Positions 10,045 through 22,130 of a stretch of 64,000 nucleotides of DNA are shown one piece after another. Position 1 is the first letter of the stretch; every line of letters starts with the position of its first letter. The notes under the pieces are model-generated. The model was not told the DNA's origin and searched no databases. It saw nothing but the letters and a program-made list of their open reading frames with translations. A program made the position numbers and the translations under genes. This DNA is from Lepas anatifera (lineage: Eukaryota; Arthropoda; Thecostraca; Lepadidae), in assembly GCA_034440635.1 (NCBI GenBank), contig JAOTON010002068.1, positions 65,001 through 129,000 on the forward strand, read 5' to 3'.

Positions 10045-13000
10045 ACGTTCAACACCAGCCGTCAGCTGACAGTCCGCAGAGCCGCCGCTCCAGTCTTCCG
10101 CCTGCGTTGACACTCTGACGCTGCTGGATTACACCACGGGCTGGTACCGAAAATGGACACTGCGCCACTGATCACAGGTGGATTCACCTATCCAGGAGTC
10201 GGAGCAAGGTGGAGGGGAGGAACATGGCACACAAGGAACAAGCTGCTGCTTCCCAATTAATTAAAAACGCGCCTCCTACAAATTCCGACGTCAGCCGCAG
10301 GCCAACTCAAAACCACTCCTTCATGGTAATAAGGCACACGGAGGTAGAGGCCCGACACAATACTGCACGACGTTGGAGTTTATAATCTTAATCATTACGA
10401 TTGCTTTCCGAAACGCAGCTGGTACCAACTAGGCTTTCTCGTCCCTTTTTGCGGTTCTCTGCATTCGAAATATTTCTGTTCCGTCTCATGTGCACCGTGC
10501 CTACATCCCCACACATAGCACGACTACTTTCTTGAACAAAAGGAGCGAGCAGAAGCGTTGCAAAGGCGTTGTGCAGCTTCGCTGCAGATATAACCCTCCC
10601 ACGAACGGGGACACCAGCGGCTGCAGTTAACCCCCCCCGACGAGGCCCCCCCCGACGAGGATTTTAGCGGCTATTTTACTCCACATCTTTTGAGTTCCTG
10701 AAAGTAGCATGCTCAGTCCCCAACATTCCCTATTTTGATAAATTACTAAATGACGTTTTATTCAAAATAAATCAGATTTAGCTACGCCAGATTTCGTCCT
10801 AACAATACAATTTTCCACTTATTCGAGAACCCCTGCACAATAACGACTAATAGCCTCATAAAAAACAAATATTACGTGCCATTTGTTAATGAATAAATCA
10901 ATATATTTTAATACCAACGTCACATTTCCACCCTCCAAAAAGTTATGTTTTACATGGAATTAACTTTCCAACAACGCTCCATAACTGAATGAAATCGCAA
11001 GAGGTATTAAAAAACAGGATGGCAGATGGCGTATCACATAAATTACTAAAACAAACGCAATAAGCCTTGCAATCAGCCTTTGCAGCCAGCCTTACTGCTG
11101 GATTGAATACTTTACGGTCCTCCCTCCCTCCCCTCCCACCACCATCCTTCACGTTATTGGGCACCCCCGTTGTCACTCTCGATATGCTGTGACGACAGCC
11201 AGGTGTTAGTTCACTTAGTCAATTCGCCTTCTCTGCTTCTTGGCTTTAAAGTTAAGCGGTAGGGCGTCTAAGTTGCAGAGATTTGCCTGGCAACTCCTCA
11301 TTTTCTATTCTTCTACCATTATCCTTCCTTCCATTATCTGTCCTTCGCCATGCCTCATATCATTATCCTGAGATAAGCAGGTAGCCTGGATAAGTTCAGG
11401 GTAAGCAATGCGGCAGCCTCTGGTGAACATCCCAACGGTACCAAATTCAGCAGGGCACTGGGCACTTGTACCAGGGTACTCTGTGCGGCAGCAGACCCAA
11501 TGTTTATCGCAAATGGCGACGAAAAACTTGCACAGTAGTTTGATATCATTTATACACCCTTTTCCCGCATCGTGCGTCCTACATCAAATTTTTTTCGTGG
11601 AAGTCAGCCACCGCGAGTAATCAACTGGCCAACTATAATTACTAGACCACGCACATGGTGCTCCCGGGTCTGCAGCATCTTTTCTGTTACTGCCAGCGTT
11701 CGCTCAGGTCCATCGCCACCTCCCGACAGGGCAAGGAACAGCCCTTCGCAAGACAGTTGAGAACCAAACTTAATGAGAAAAACAATGGTCGATGGGTAGC
11801 AGATGATATAACAATCCAGGTAGGGAGTTTCCACAGCCAGTCGGAGCCTCCACCTCCCGGTAAGATGGTATGGAGAACAATCGTTGCGGTGAATTACGCA
11901 GATGTCTGGAATTAACTCTTGAAGAGCTGCTCCCTAGTCCGTCAGCAAGAGGTAGTGACTGCCCTGAGCTGGGACCGAGTATGGGCATCAGATGTTGGAG
12001 GTCCTAGAGACTAGTTCTAAGTCCGATAGCCTACAAACGATCACAATCAGGCCAGTGGGCAACTTGCAGGGCTGACTGCAACCCAAAATATAATGTTATC
12101 TTTGAGGCAGCCAAACACACGAAGACGATCCCCTGCCGTCGAGATTGGGATCACAAAGGTACTCTGTCCTTCAGATTTGAGGCCCTGCAGCTCCAAACTT
12201 AAGGCCACTAAGCGCCAAGGCTGAGGGAGGTGTCCAGCACATGGACCATGGTGGTGAAAGAGGAGACAGGGAGGACCAAGATCGCCATTGTTAATCAATC
12301 ATCAGTGTTCAAAATACTAAACATCGACAACATGACTCCTCTCGACATTTCTATATTAGTATTTAGCTATTATATAGCTATCATTAGTCTACATTGGACG
12401 ATTGGTAGCCTGCTATTTGATATAATGCCCAGCTGATATCGCAAGTTATAATGTGAGGATTTGCTATTTTTCCATGTTTGGAGCTAATCTCAATTTATGT
12501 TACATACGAAGTATTCTGCCCATTTCATCAAATTGTATCAATTTAATTAGCTCTTCTCTAAACTTTAACATGGCAGAAACGCTGAGAACATGAACGCCTT
12601 GTGCATTTCGACAAACAACTGTTCCAGCTGTTGCAGGCAGTTTTTTTCTTCATAATAAAAAAATCCGCCACTCGACTCATATGCCGGTCATATTTGATGC
12701 CTCATCTATAATGCTGTGTCCGCATGTCTACAGCGATTTGATTTTACAATAGAGTATCATGGAAAATCTTATTCAGATTACGGAAACTGGATAGCAGCCC
12801 ACTGATAAGCAACAAAATACACATCTTGGAAGAAAGCAAATTTAACAACATACTATTTTCCCTTGGAGATGCAGGCGTCTTCAGCTCTCTCAGGGCAGCA
12901 AGAGTTCCAAATATCGCAGCGAGTGGATCCCAACATACCTTAAAAAAGAACCCTTCCTTTCAAATGAAAATCCTGCACAAATCAGTCAAATCAGACATAT

Positions 13001-13367
13001 TTGTATATAAAAAAGCAAAAGTACATTCTGCAATGATCATAGGAGCATGGTAGGATTTGAAGCTCCCCTGAACTTCTGACCAAAATACCATGGCATACAT
13101 TGATATACAGGAATTTTCTTTCTGAGGGGACTTCAAAGATGCATAAAATACACCTAAAACTGCAAGCTTCAACTGAAATACCAGTGTTAAATGCAATATG
13201 CCATGAATAAAACACTCAAACCAAGTGGAATTTGTAGATCCATCCTTTAAATGATTAAACTAATACTTTTATTCAGAAAACCACAATGTTTTTTTAGGAA
13301 ATCTCCTTTGCTTATAAGCCCTATTTACCAATGATTGTATTGCTGCTTATAAGCAATGCTAAGCAAG
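10045..13367. other. Intronic DNA, no recognised gene
   Basis: Mixed AT-rich DNA. A short direct repeat of CCCCCCCGACGAGG lies near 10629-10660. The scattered frames (for example 11655-11915 plus and 11770-11988 minus) lack recognisable domains. Confidence 0.3.
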
Positions 13368-13657
13368 CCTCCCATTGAGGTGCAAATATTCTATATTAAA
13401 CAATTCTGAAAATCTAGGCTACAAAACAATGTTTGGTGTTTACAAACACACCAGCTTCCTGGGTCATATGGCTTCAACTACGGTTTACTTTTCAAAGTGA
13501 CCTCTGGGGGACCCTCCCATTGAGGTGCAAATATTCTATATTAAACAATTCTGAAAATCTAGGCTACAAAACAATGTTTGGTGTTTACAAACACACCAGC
13601 TTCCTGGGTCATATGGCTTCAACTACGGTTTACTTTTCAAAGTGACCTCTGGGGGAC
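13368..13657 (+). repeat. Tandem duplication, two copies of a 145-bp unit
   Basis: The block starting CCTCCCATTGAGGTGC at 13368 is repeated at 13513 with almost no differences and ends with CTCTGGGGGACC in both. Near identity suggests a recent duplication, or an assembly artefact. No coding function is seen. Confidence 0.95.
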
Positions 13658-14146
13658 CTTACTGTTCTCTCCTTAGGGAATCTATTGGGTCTTGAACCCC
13701 AGTCAGCCACATGCTGCAGGGAAAATTGAGACACTGTTTTCATTTTTTACCAAAGAACATACATACTCATACAGCAACACATGCTTACACCCTCAATCCA
13801 TTAATACATCATCTCAATATGCAGAAATTTACCAATGCATTTGGAAGAACATTGTACAAATTTCCATCGGTGGTATCACAGTTTTTCCTGATTCTTTACA
13901 ACCAAAGCAAGTCCATGTCAAAATACACCAATCATTTAATCGAATAACCTACGATGGCTTGCACACCTATCATACTATGGGTCTGTCCCAGAACCTCCTC
14001 TAAAAAGATGAGAGCAACTTAGAGGGCATTGGAGCAGCAGCAAAAATTGCAAGCTGGAAAAACTGGGAGGAGATATGAGCTACCTGTGACTGATGAGCGC
14101 CAGCAGGGGGTATAGCCAAGCTGAGGAATCATTGAAATTTGATTAA
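13658..14146. other. Intronic DNA, no recognised feature
   Basis: AT-rich sequence with short frames (13692-14003 and 13711-13947) that overlap in different phases and have no recognisable domain. Confidence 0.3.
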
Positions 14147-14584
14147 AGGGAATGTGGCACCTCGGTCGAATCCTGGAATTTAGTGAAATTAGGCATACTT
14201 TTGGCCAACAATAATGAAACCACTAATAATTTCCCTGAAAAATGTTCAATAAGCTCAATATTTTGTTTTTAAAAATACTCCTCTATGAAAATAAATAAAT
14301 TTCTGCCTGTGGATTATGTCATGATCTGGCAACCACTACCATACTTGAAATGCTTCAAGGGCTTCGATTGGCTGATGCTCATCGTGATGTCAGCATATGT
14401 CGTCACACCAGCAGCTCACAACAATGGCCGCCCAGAAAGGGGCTGACGAGGGGGTTGGTGTCAGGTAGGTTTTAGTTTTTTCTACAGAAATATTGAGTTG
14501 CAAGACAAATTATATGGTTTTCTGACTTGCTTTACAACTTGGCTATCTCAATTAAAATCATGTTATGAAGGTGCCACATTCCCT
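14147..14584 (+). mobile_element. TTAA MITE-A copy 1
   Basis: A 438-bp element with ends AGGGAATGTGGCACCT and AGGTGCCACATTCCCT, flanked by TTAA at 14143-14146 and 14585-14588. It is clearly homologous along its length to 44390-44837. No coding frame is conserved. The right TTAA is shared with the next element. Confidence 0.85.
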
Positions 14585-14588
14585 TTAA

Positions 14589-15355
14589 AGGGAGATACAC
14601 GAAAAAAATTTATTGGCTATATCAAAAGGTTACAAAAAGTTGTTTCAGAAGTCCTATTCTCATTTTTGCGAATTCGGCCTGCAAATGCAGTAAAATTGCT
14701 CTCAAAGTCAACATTTCAAGACGACTTTACCGGTACACCTCATATCGATGTTTCTGACGTCCACATGGCTAAGGCTATCAATTTCTCTAAGAATTAGGTC
14801 ATATCTATCCTAAACAGTGATGTAGAACTTTGGACTACGCCAGAAAAAATTACTTTAGAAAAAAACATTCCAAAACTCTTTTGAAACAGAAATATAGGGC
14901 TTAAAAGAAATAACAACTAACCAATCAGAAGTCTAGGAATTCTCAAACCGGGGTCACGTGACCTATCTGACGCAAAAGTTTTGACATCCTAGGGCGGAAG
15001 CAGAAAATGGCTCAAGACCTGAGGTACGAAACCGCTGAAGACTTGAGTAATGTTTTTTCCGTTTTTAGGGCAAACTAATTCATTTTTGAGTTTTTGAAAG
15101 CTTTTTGAAATTAATTCAAATACAAATACAGGAGGGCAAACATTTGTATTATTAAAAAAACATTATTTTTCACCTTTAAATAGCTTTTGAAAAGTAAGTG
15201 ATGGGCATGGGTATGTGATGGGCATTTTATCAAAACTGTTAACCTATTTTATGTGGGCCCCAAAATTTTGCCGAAGATACAAAATAATCGATAGTTTTGT
15301 TATCAGGGTTTTTCAAATAGCAAGAAACCACAATAATTTTTTCACGTATCTCCCT
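14589..15355 (+). mobile_element. TTAA MITE-B, intact copy
   Basis: A 767-bp element with ends AGGGAGATACACGAAAA and TTTTTTCACGTATCTCCCT, flanked by TTAA at 14585-14588 and 15356-15359. The interior matches the interrupted copy at 2690-5963 in inverted orientation, including a GGGGTCACGTGACC motif near 14950. The frame 14498-14797 crosses the MITE-A/MITE-B border and is spurious. Confidence 0.85.
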
Positions 15356-15359
15356 TTAA

Positions 15360-16328
15360 GACTTCCTATGTAAATCCAATGTATTTTGACATAAATGAAA
15401 TCTGGAAACAAACCCCAAATCACAACTGACAACTACTCAGAAATCTTTCACACTTTATAACAATTTTTGGCTTATAAATTGCAACTTGTGTGCCTGAATT
15501 GTGCTTCTCTGATCTCCTTCAAATGACTATCTTTCAATTGAGAGTGAATTGGAGGAGGTTTGAGATGAGCTTGGAGAGGCCTCATAGAAGCTTAAGAAGA
15601 CGATGGAATGGGCAGGAGGGAGTCAGAAGAGCTGTTAGGAAATGAGAAAAGGTTTCAGGTGCTGGAAAATGTCCATCATATGCCTGAAACAAAAAGCTAA
15701 ACAACACAAACAAATTAAAATGGCTACAGGAGGCATCTGAGCATAGGGCTAAGATAGGAGGAATATGCACAGACTAGCTCTAATTGCGGCATCTTGATAA
15801 ATGTGGACAGAATGTGATATGCATTGCTACATGCAAAAGCTCATATTTGCAATAAAACCAGACATTAGTATTTACCTGGTTCAACTTCACACATTGCACA
15901 TTTTAGTAACAAAGTTACAACAAAACGCATGAGACTGCAGGTGTAAATAAACCTAATCCTGTTAGGAAGTCCCATTTTCTTTAGCATCATAAGGGTGTGT
16001 GCTGTCATAAACGCATCTGGGGTTACATACAGAACAACCCTTTCTTGCTGGTCAGGTAATGCACTTCAAACTGGTTAAGTAGGTAATTAGGCTAAGGTAG
16101 TCACATTTCTCCGCACCAAAGAATCCAGGCTAGAGTAGATACTAAGATCTCAACGGCAAAACCAATTATCTCAATTATAATAAATATATATATATGCAAT
16201 CCCCCAAATGACCGCAGCATTCATTATATTTATTTTGCTGTTTTTTTTCGCACAGCAGCAGCAACACCACCACACCATCCGCCGCTCGAGCCCCGCCTGG
16301 CCATCGATGAAGTAAAGGTATCTTGCCG
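15360..16328. other. Intronic DNA, no recognised feature
   Basis: AT-rich, with a short TATATATA run near 16185. No coding or repeat structure is recognised. Confidence 0.3.
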
Positions 16329-16533
16329 CAGGGCAGTTGAATAACGGGTACTTCAAAGTTTTGTACCCAAAGTGATCAGAATCTTACTTTAGTACCAGTT
16401 TTAGTAAGATATAATAGGAAGATGCCAAAAATAATACTAGTTAAGTACATTGATAAAAGGTAAACACAAACGGCTGCAGCTGGTGACTGGTATTTGTTTG
16501 TACCCAAAACAGGATGGAGAAGCAGTGCATCAC
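16329..16533 (+). repeat. Segment A, left copy, of a compound inverted repeat
   Basis: About 205 bp, from CAGGGCAGTTGAATAACGGG to GAAGCAGTGCATCAC. It reappears inverted at 18054-18260, between the two long arms. Both copies contain TTGTACCCAAAGTGATCAGAAT and an ACAAACGGCTGCAGCTG block. Possibly a small mobile element; no target duplication is resolved. Confidence 0.85.
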
Positions 16534-16536
16534 ATA

Positions 16537-18060
16537 CGGGGGGCTCAAAGTTTTTCCTACTAAACGGCTGGCATTTTCGACTAGTCCATAGGGAACACAT
16601 GTTAAAAGCCTGCAATCTAGAGCCTCGGGAGGGTATCTTAAACCACGCGCAGGTTCACGAAAAGCAGTTCAAATGGACACCAGGACATTTTTCTTTTCAT
16701 TTCCGCGGTCAAAACCGCCAGCCGTGACATTAACCAGGGAGCTAGACGGTGAAAACCGGTCCCATGTTTTGGTTTCATTTTCAGGCGTGGGTTCGAATCC
16801 TAGAAGCGGCCAAACTTTTCATAAAGTCCGAATGTGCAAAACACAATGTATTCGCTTGAAATTCATGCAACTTTGCGCCCTTCATGCTTTTAGCTCTAAG
16901 GGATGCTTTTGCCTAGTGCAGAGGCGGATCCAGGAGTAAATACGTCATGTTCCAGGGGCGGATCTAAGGGGATGGTAGCTGTGATGAGGGCGACCGCGTA
17001 CCGTTAGCCTGGCCTTGAGCACGACAAAAGGCCCTCCGCAGGGCATAGGCGGATCCAGGGGGACAAGGGGAGAAACGTGCCCCCCCGATCGACCCTCGGC
17101 GCCCCCTGAAATGGTCACGGTGCCCCCCTGAGGGGTCGATGGTGCCCCCTAAAATGTCGCTTCTTATCCCCACCAGGATGCGAAAATCGGCGCCTACCGA
17201 TAGAACTTTCCGCCCACCTGATAGACTTTACCGTTCAAAAATGGTGCCCCCGGAACGGATGGCGCCCCCCTCCCCTGATTGGCAATTCTGGATCCGCCTA
17301 TGAAGCAGGGGGCTCCCTTTATTTTCAGTGGGCGTTTCTTAGGTAAATTCAAGGAGCCCAAACGCCACGGATACTGGTCTCGGGGGTCCCAATAGCTGGC
17401 CTGGAGTCCCCCAAAAGTATCTAACTTTATTTAATAAGTACGTTTAAATACACACCACCCTGATGATTTATTCACTTTTAACGCCCAATTTATGAAAAAT
17501 GAAAACCACGAGCGGGGGCCCCTACAATTGAAAACCGAGCCTCTTTTTGAGAAAATTCTGCATCCGCCCCTGCCATGGTCCCCAAAGTGGCTGAATTGTA
17601 CCAACTTTCAGCCGATTGTCATCGAAACGACACCATGTTCGCAATGTTTCCTGAGATTGCCTTCCCCAAACGTATGGCCTAGATCCGCCCCTGTCCTAAT
17701 AAAAGGGACAATAAATCAACCCTCGGCGTCCTCTCAAATGTTCATGGCGGTGCTCTGTGGGGTTGATGGTGCCCCCTGAAATGTCACCGCACCCCCTCCC
17801 CCGATGCAAGAATCGGCACGCCGCTATAGAATTTGACATCCACATGATAGGTTTTGACGGCCAAAAGTGCCGCCCGCTTGATCTGGATGGCGCCCCCCCC
17901 GTAACATGCCCCTCCGATCTGCGACCCTGGATCCGCTTATACCCGCTACGTAGTCGTATTAATTTACTGGTCGCGTACGCTACTGGCCGACATCGCACCT
18001 CTGCTCAATACCGACATGACAAAACAACACGAAAAATAATTCGAATAGCATATGTGATGC
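16537..18060 (+). repeat. Segment B, left arm of a large inverted duplication
   Basis: An arm of about 1.52 kb matched in inverse orientation by 18261-19801. It includes a B-box-like GTGGGTTCGAATCC near 16787, several CAGGGGCGGATC/GGCGGATCCAG hAT-like termini, and two stretches of GGCGCC/CCCCCC-rich filler (about 17040-17300 and 17700-17930). Frames such as 17492-17779 are present in both arms but diverge with frameshifts, so they are not supported as genes. Confidence 0.9.
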
Positions 18061-18260
18061 ACTGCTTCTCCATCCTGTTTTGGGTACAAACAAATATCAC
18101 AGTCACCAGCTGCAGCCGTTTGTGTTTACCTTATATCAATGTACTAAACTAGTATTATTTTTGGCATATTCCTAGTATACTATACTAAAACTGGTACTAA
18201 TCTATGATTCTGATCACTTTGGGTACAAAACTTTGAAGTACCCGTTATTCAACTGCCCTG
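18054..18260 (-). repeat. Segment A, central copy (inverted)
   Basis: Inverted relative to 16329-16533 and forming the spacer between the long arms. The order is A, B, inverted A, inverted B, which resembles a duplication-inversion of one A-B unit rather than a simple hairpin. Confidence 0.85.
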
Positions 18261-19801
18261 CATCACATATGCTATTCGAATTATTTTTCGTGTAGTTTTG
18301 TCATGTCGGTATTGAGCAGAGGTGCGATGTCGGCCAGTAGCGTACGCGACCAGTGAATTAATACCACTAAGTAGCGGGCATAAGCAGATCCAAGCTCGTA
18401 GATCGGAGGGGCATCTTACAGAGGGAGGGGCGCCATCCAGATCAAGGGGGCGGCACTTTTGGCCGACATAACCTATCATGTGGATGTCAAATTCTATAGC
18501 GGCGCGCCGATTTTTGCATCGGGGGGAGGGGGTGAGGTGGCATTTCAGGGGGCACCATCGACCCTGCAGAGCACCGCCATGAACATCTGAGAGGACGCCG
18601 AGGGTTGATTTATTGTCCCTTTTTATTAGGACAGGGGCGGATCTAGGCCATACGTTTGGGGAAGGCAATCTCACGAAACTTTCCGAACATGGTGTCGTTT
18701 CGATGACAATCGGCTGAAAGTGGGTACAATTCAGCCACTTTGGGGACCATGGCAGGGGCGGATGCAGAATTTTCTCAAAAAGAGGCTCGGTTTTCAGTCG
18801 TAGGAGCCCCCGCTCGTGGTTTTCATTTTTCATAAATTGAGCCTTAAAAGTGAATAGATCATCTGGGTGGTGTGCATTTAAACGTACTTATAAAGTTTGA
18901 TGCTTTTGGGGGACTCCAGGCCAGCTATTGGGACCCCCAAGACCAGTACCCGTGGCGTTTGAGCTCCTTGAATTTACCTAAGAAACGCCCACTGAACATA
19001 AAGGGAGCCCCCTGCTTCATAGGCGGATCTAGAATTGCCAATCGGGGGGTGCCATCCGTTCCGGGGGGCGCCATTTTTAAAATGTTAAATCTATCGGCGC
19101 CATTTTTAAAATGTTAAATCTATCAGGTGGGTGCAAAATTCTATCGCTAGGCGCCGATTTTCGCATCCTGGGGGGATAGGAAGCGACATTTAGGGGGCGC
19201 CATCGACCTCTCAGGGGGGTGCCGTGACCATTTCAGGGGGCGCCGAGGGTCGATCGGGGGGCACGTTTCCCCCTTGTCCCCCTGGATCCGCCTATGCCCT
19301 GCGGAGGGCCTTTTGCCTTGCTCAAGGCCAGGCTAATGGTACGCGGTCGCCCTCATCACCTACCATCCCCTTAGATCCGCCCCTGAAACATAACGTATTT
19401 ACTCCTGGATCCGCCTCTGCACTAGGCAAAAGCATCCCTTAGAGCTACAAGCATGAAGGGCGCAAAGTTGCATGAATTTCAAGCGAGTGCATTGCGTTTT
19501 GCACATTCGGACTCTAGGAAAAGTTTGGCCGCTTCTAGGATTCGAACCCACGTCTGAAAATGAAACCAAAACATGGGACCGGTTTTCGCCGTCTAGCTCG
19601 CTGGTTAATGTCACAGCTGGCGGTTTTAACCCCGGAAATGAAAATAAAAATGCCCTGGCGTCCATTTGAACTGGTTTTCGTGAACCTGCGCGAGGTTTAA
19701 GATACTCTCCCGAGGCTCTAGATTGCAAGCTTTTAACATGTGTTCCCTATGGCCTAGTCGAAAATGCCAGCCGTTTAGTAGAAAAAACTTTGAGCCCCCC
19801 G
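18261..19801 (-). repeat. Segment B, right arm of a large inverted duplication
   Basis: About 1.54 kb, the inverse of 16537-18060, with scattered substitutions and small indels. It ends at CTTTGAGCCCCCCG, mirrored by CGGGGGGCTCAAAG at 16537. Short direct duplications within it (for example the GCGCCATTTTTAAAATG block near 19068 and 19096) show later local change. Confidence 0.9.
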
Positions 19802-21460
19802 ATCTTGCAGCCTGGCCAGCGATGCCATTCACAATTTTTTTCGAATCCCAAGACTCACACAGAGATTTCCCAAGATTTGCGCCCCGGATCCCAAGACCAA
19901 AACTGCGAATCCCAAGCGAAATCCCCAAAGCTTTACTGAGTAGCCTGGTCCGGATTTAGGTTTTTTTCTTCTGAAGGTAACGGATCGTTGTTCATTAGAT
20001 GCATTTTTTGATGCTGATAACGATGAGCTCATCAGAAATGCAATTTTCGAAAAACTTTTGGTGGCCCACTCGAGTTGAAGTTTTTTCATTTTGCCCAATT
20101 TTCCACTTTTTGGCTCACCATCAACCCATATTACCAACGAGGTGCAAAAAATTGCACTGGGTTGGTAGTTTGGTTCATTGGTGTCCCATTCGCTTTGTTC
20201 TTGTTGTTATAACTTGCACACATGACGGTTATTTTTTGCTTATCATATTCGCTTTTAGTTGAGCTTGCACTGGATCTCCATAGATGGCGCTAGCGGCGTG
20301 ACATGGTAAGTGAATACTGATTTCCTCGGGGACCGGGAATGTGAACAGCAACTTGAAAGGTGAGAAACAATTGCGAATTGGATTGTATAAACGCACTTAA
20401 AGAGCTGTTTTCAAGCAGCACTGAAGTTGTTAACACTGTTTCTCAGGTATTTTAAGCATGCCATGTCCAAATATGCTGCTGCTGCTAAAGTCCCGACCAT
20501 AACCCTTTACCAATAGACGCAGGAACCGTGGGGCAAACCAAAGTCATATCGATAAACAAAGTCATGCGGTGATTGTTCGCCACAATTTAACTAGACATTA
20601 TATTTTGGGGTAAGCCCAACAGACGGTGATAAAAAGGTCAGCCGAAACATATCACCACAACATGTTTTTTTGTACCCAAAGCCCAATGTTTATCCTGACG
20701 CCAACTGGTCCTGTTCGAAGTTCAGAGTTGTAGCACCAAAACCTGAAAACGAGTCTGGGGAAAAAGGAGGTTGACAGCTTCGGTGGGAGGAGGCAAAACA
20801 CCGAGCCTTTCCGTTTTTGTTTGGGGGGAACAGGGGCGGACGCAGACCCGAGTTTTGAGGGGGGTCGGACCCATCCTTTCCTCCTGGAGGAGGTGGGACG
20901 TGCGATTTGGGTGCTCGGCAGAACTAGTATAATAAGTTACCTCTCCAAATGCATGGGCGTGGTGAATGTTGCAACCATATTCATACTCAGAAAATCACAA
21001 CTTTGGTCCACTCTACCAAACAAAAATTATAAATAGATCGCAACCACAAGAATCTCTGGCTGGCGCTATAGCCTTTTTGAAACTTCTTTTATCGCTTACA
21101 AATAATTATTTTATCATTTAATAATATACCGGTGCCCAGTCCAATCATAACAATCATGTTTCCTTCTCCAGGCCCATGTCTCGTATCATATGGACTCCCA
21201 AGATCTACTCTCATGCTGAGATGGCAGGATTCTGGCTAGTTCCCCAACTTTTTGCAAACTTATTGTGTGGCTTCAAGTTCATTAATTCGTCATCTAATAA
21301 AACCCCTGTCTGCGAACTGGACTAACGACCCACCTGCGCAGGAGAGCCGCATGACAATGTGCTAAAAGCAAACCATATTTCGTTCTCAATGTATCTCTTC
21401 ATAAGCCTGTAATAAGTTTTATCATTCTTTTCTTTGAAATAACTAATACAGATAACGCTT
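19802..21460. other. Intronic DNA with degenerate repeats and a hAT-like fragment
   Basis: From 19830 to 19935 a CCCAAGA/TTGGGAT word recurs irregularly. From about 20660 to 21020 the sequence is homologous to the region 61440-61850, with a CAGGGGCGGACGCAGACCCGAG block at 20831 that also occurs near 52217. This looks like a dispersed hAT-related non-autonomous family. No gene is seen. Confidence 0.45.
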
Positions 21461-21463
21461 TCA

Positions 21464-21528
21464 CCCCTGGATTCGAACCGGCCATCCCTGATCACGAGAC
21501 AGGGCTTCTAACCACTCGACCACCTTTC
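21464..21528 (-). repeat. tRNA-like sequence (SINE head or tRNA pseudogene)
   Basis: On the minus strand an A box (TGGTCGAGTGGTTAGAAGC) and B box (GGTTCGAATCC) lie at tRNA spacing, with a CCCTG/CAGGG anticodon-like stem. The acceptor arms do not pair and the anticodon loop has nine bases, so a functional tRNA is unlikely. Confidence 0.5.
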
Positions 21529-22130
21529 CATACTACATCGACTCCCACTAGTCCTACAGCTGTGACCCGTCAGGAGGCCGTATTACTCAACCAACAAAGT
21601 TTTATTATTTGCTTTCTCAGAGATAACCACGTTGTCGTGGCAATTACATCTCCGTTTACACATAACTCAGTGACGCAGATCATCTTTTAAAATCGATTGT
21701 GCTAATTATGGATGACAGACTATTATTATAATTATTGAATGAAAAGTCATGGATTTTACTGATAATAGATTGACACAGTAACACAGATTATGATTTAGGG
21801 TCGGATGAGTTTCTTTATTTTCTGTTTGAAGCTGTAGCTGTTCTTGGTGTGTCTTGCAGTCGTAGGCAGTGCGTTCCAGGTTCTGACGGCTCGGTGCGGG
21901 AATCTCTTGTGTGTTGTTTCTAAATTTGGTGTTCTTGTTGTTTCTAAATTTGGTGGTCTTGTGTTGGAAATTTGGATGATGGTAGTGTCGGCTGATGCAC
22001 GTGTTGTCCTGCATGATACCTCATGCCTTTTCTTGATCAGATACTTGTTTTTCTATGGGCCTTCAGCTAGGTGAACCAATTTATGAATGGCTGATGTGTC
22101 GCATGTTGAAATGAGTTCGGTAAAACTTGT

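Noticed and set aside
18249..18833. 194-codon frame on the minus strand, with a similar frame at 17492-17779
   Set aside because: Similarity comes from the inverted duplication of repeat DNA. The two copies are frameshifted relative to each other and no domain is recognisable.
21464..21528. Functional tRNA on the minus strand
   Set aside because: Acceptor arms do not pair and the anticodon loop is nine bases.
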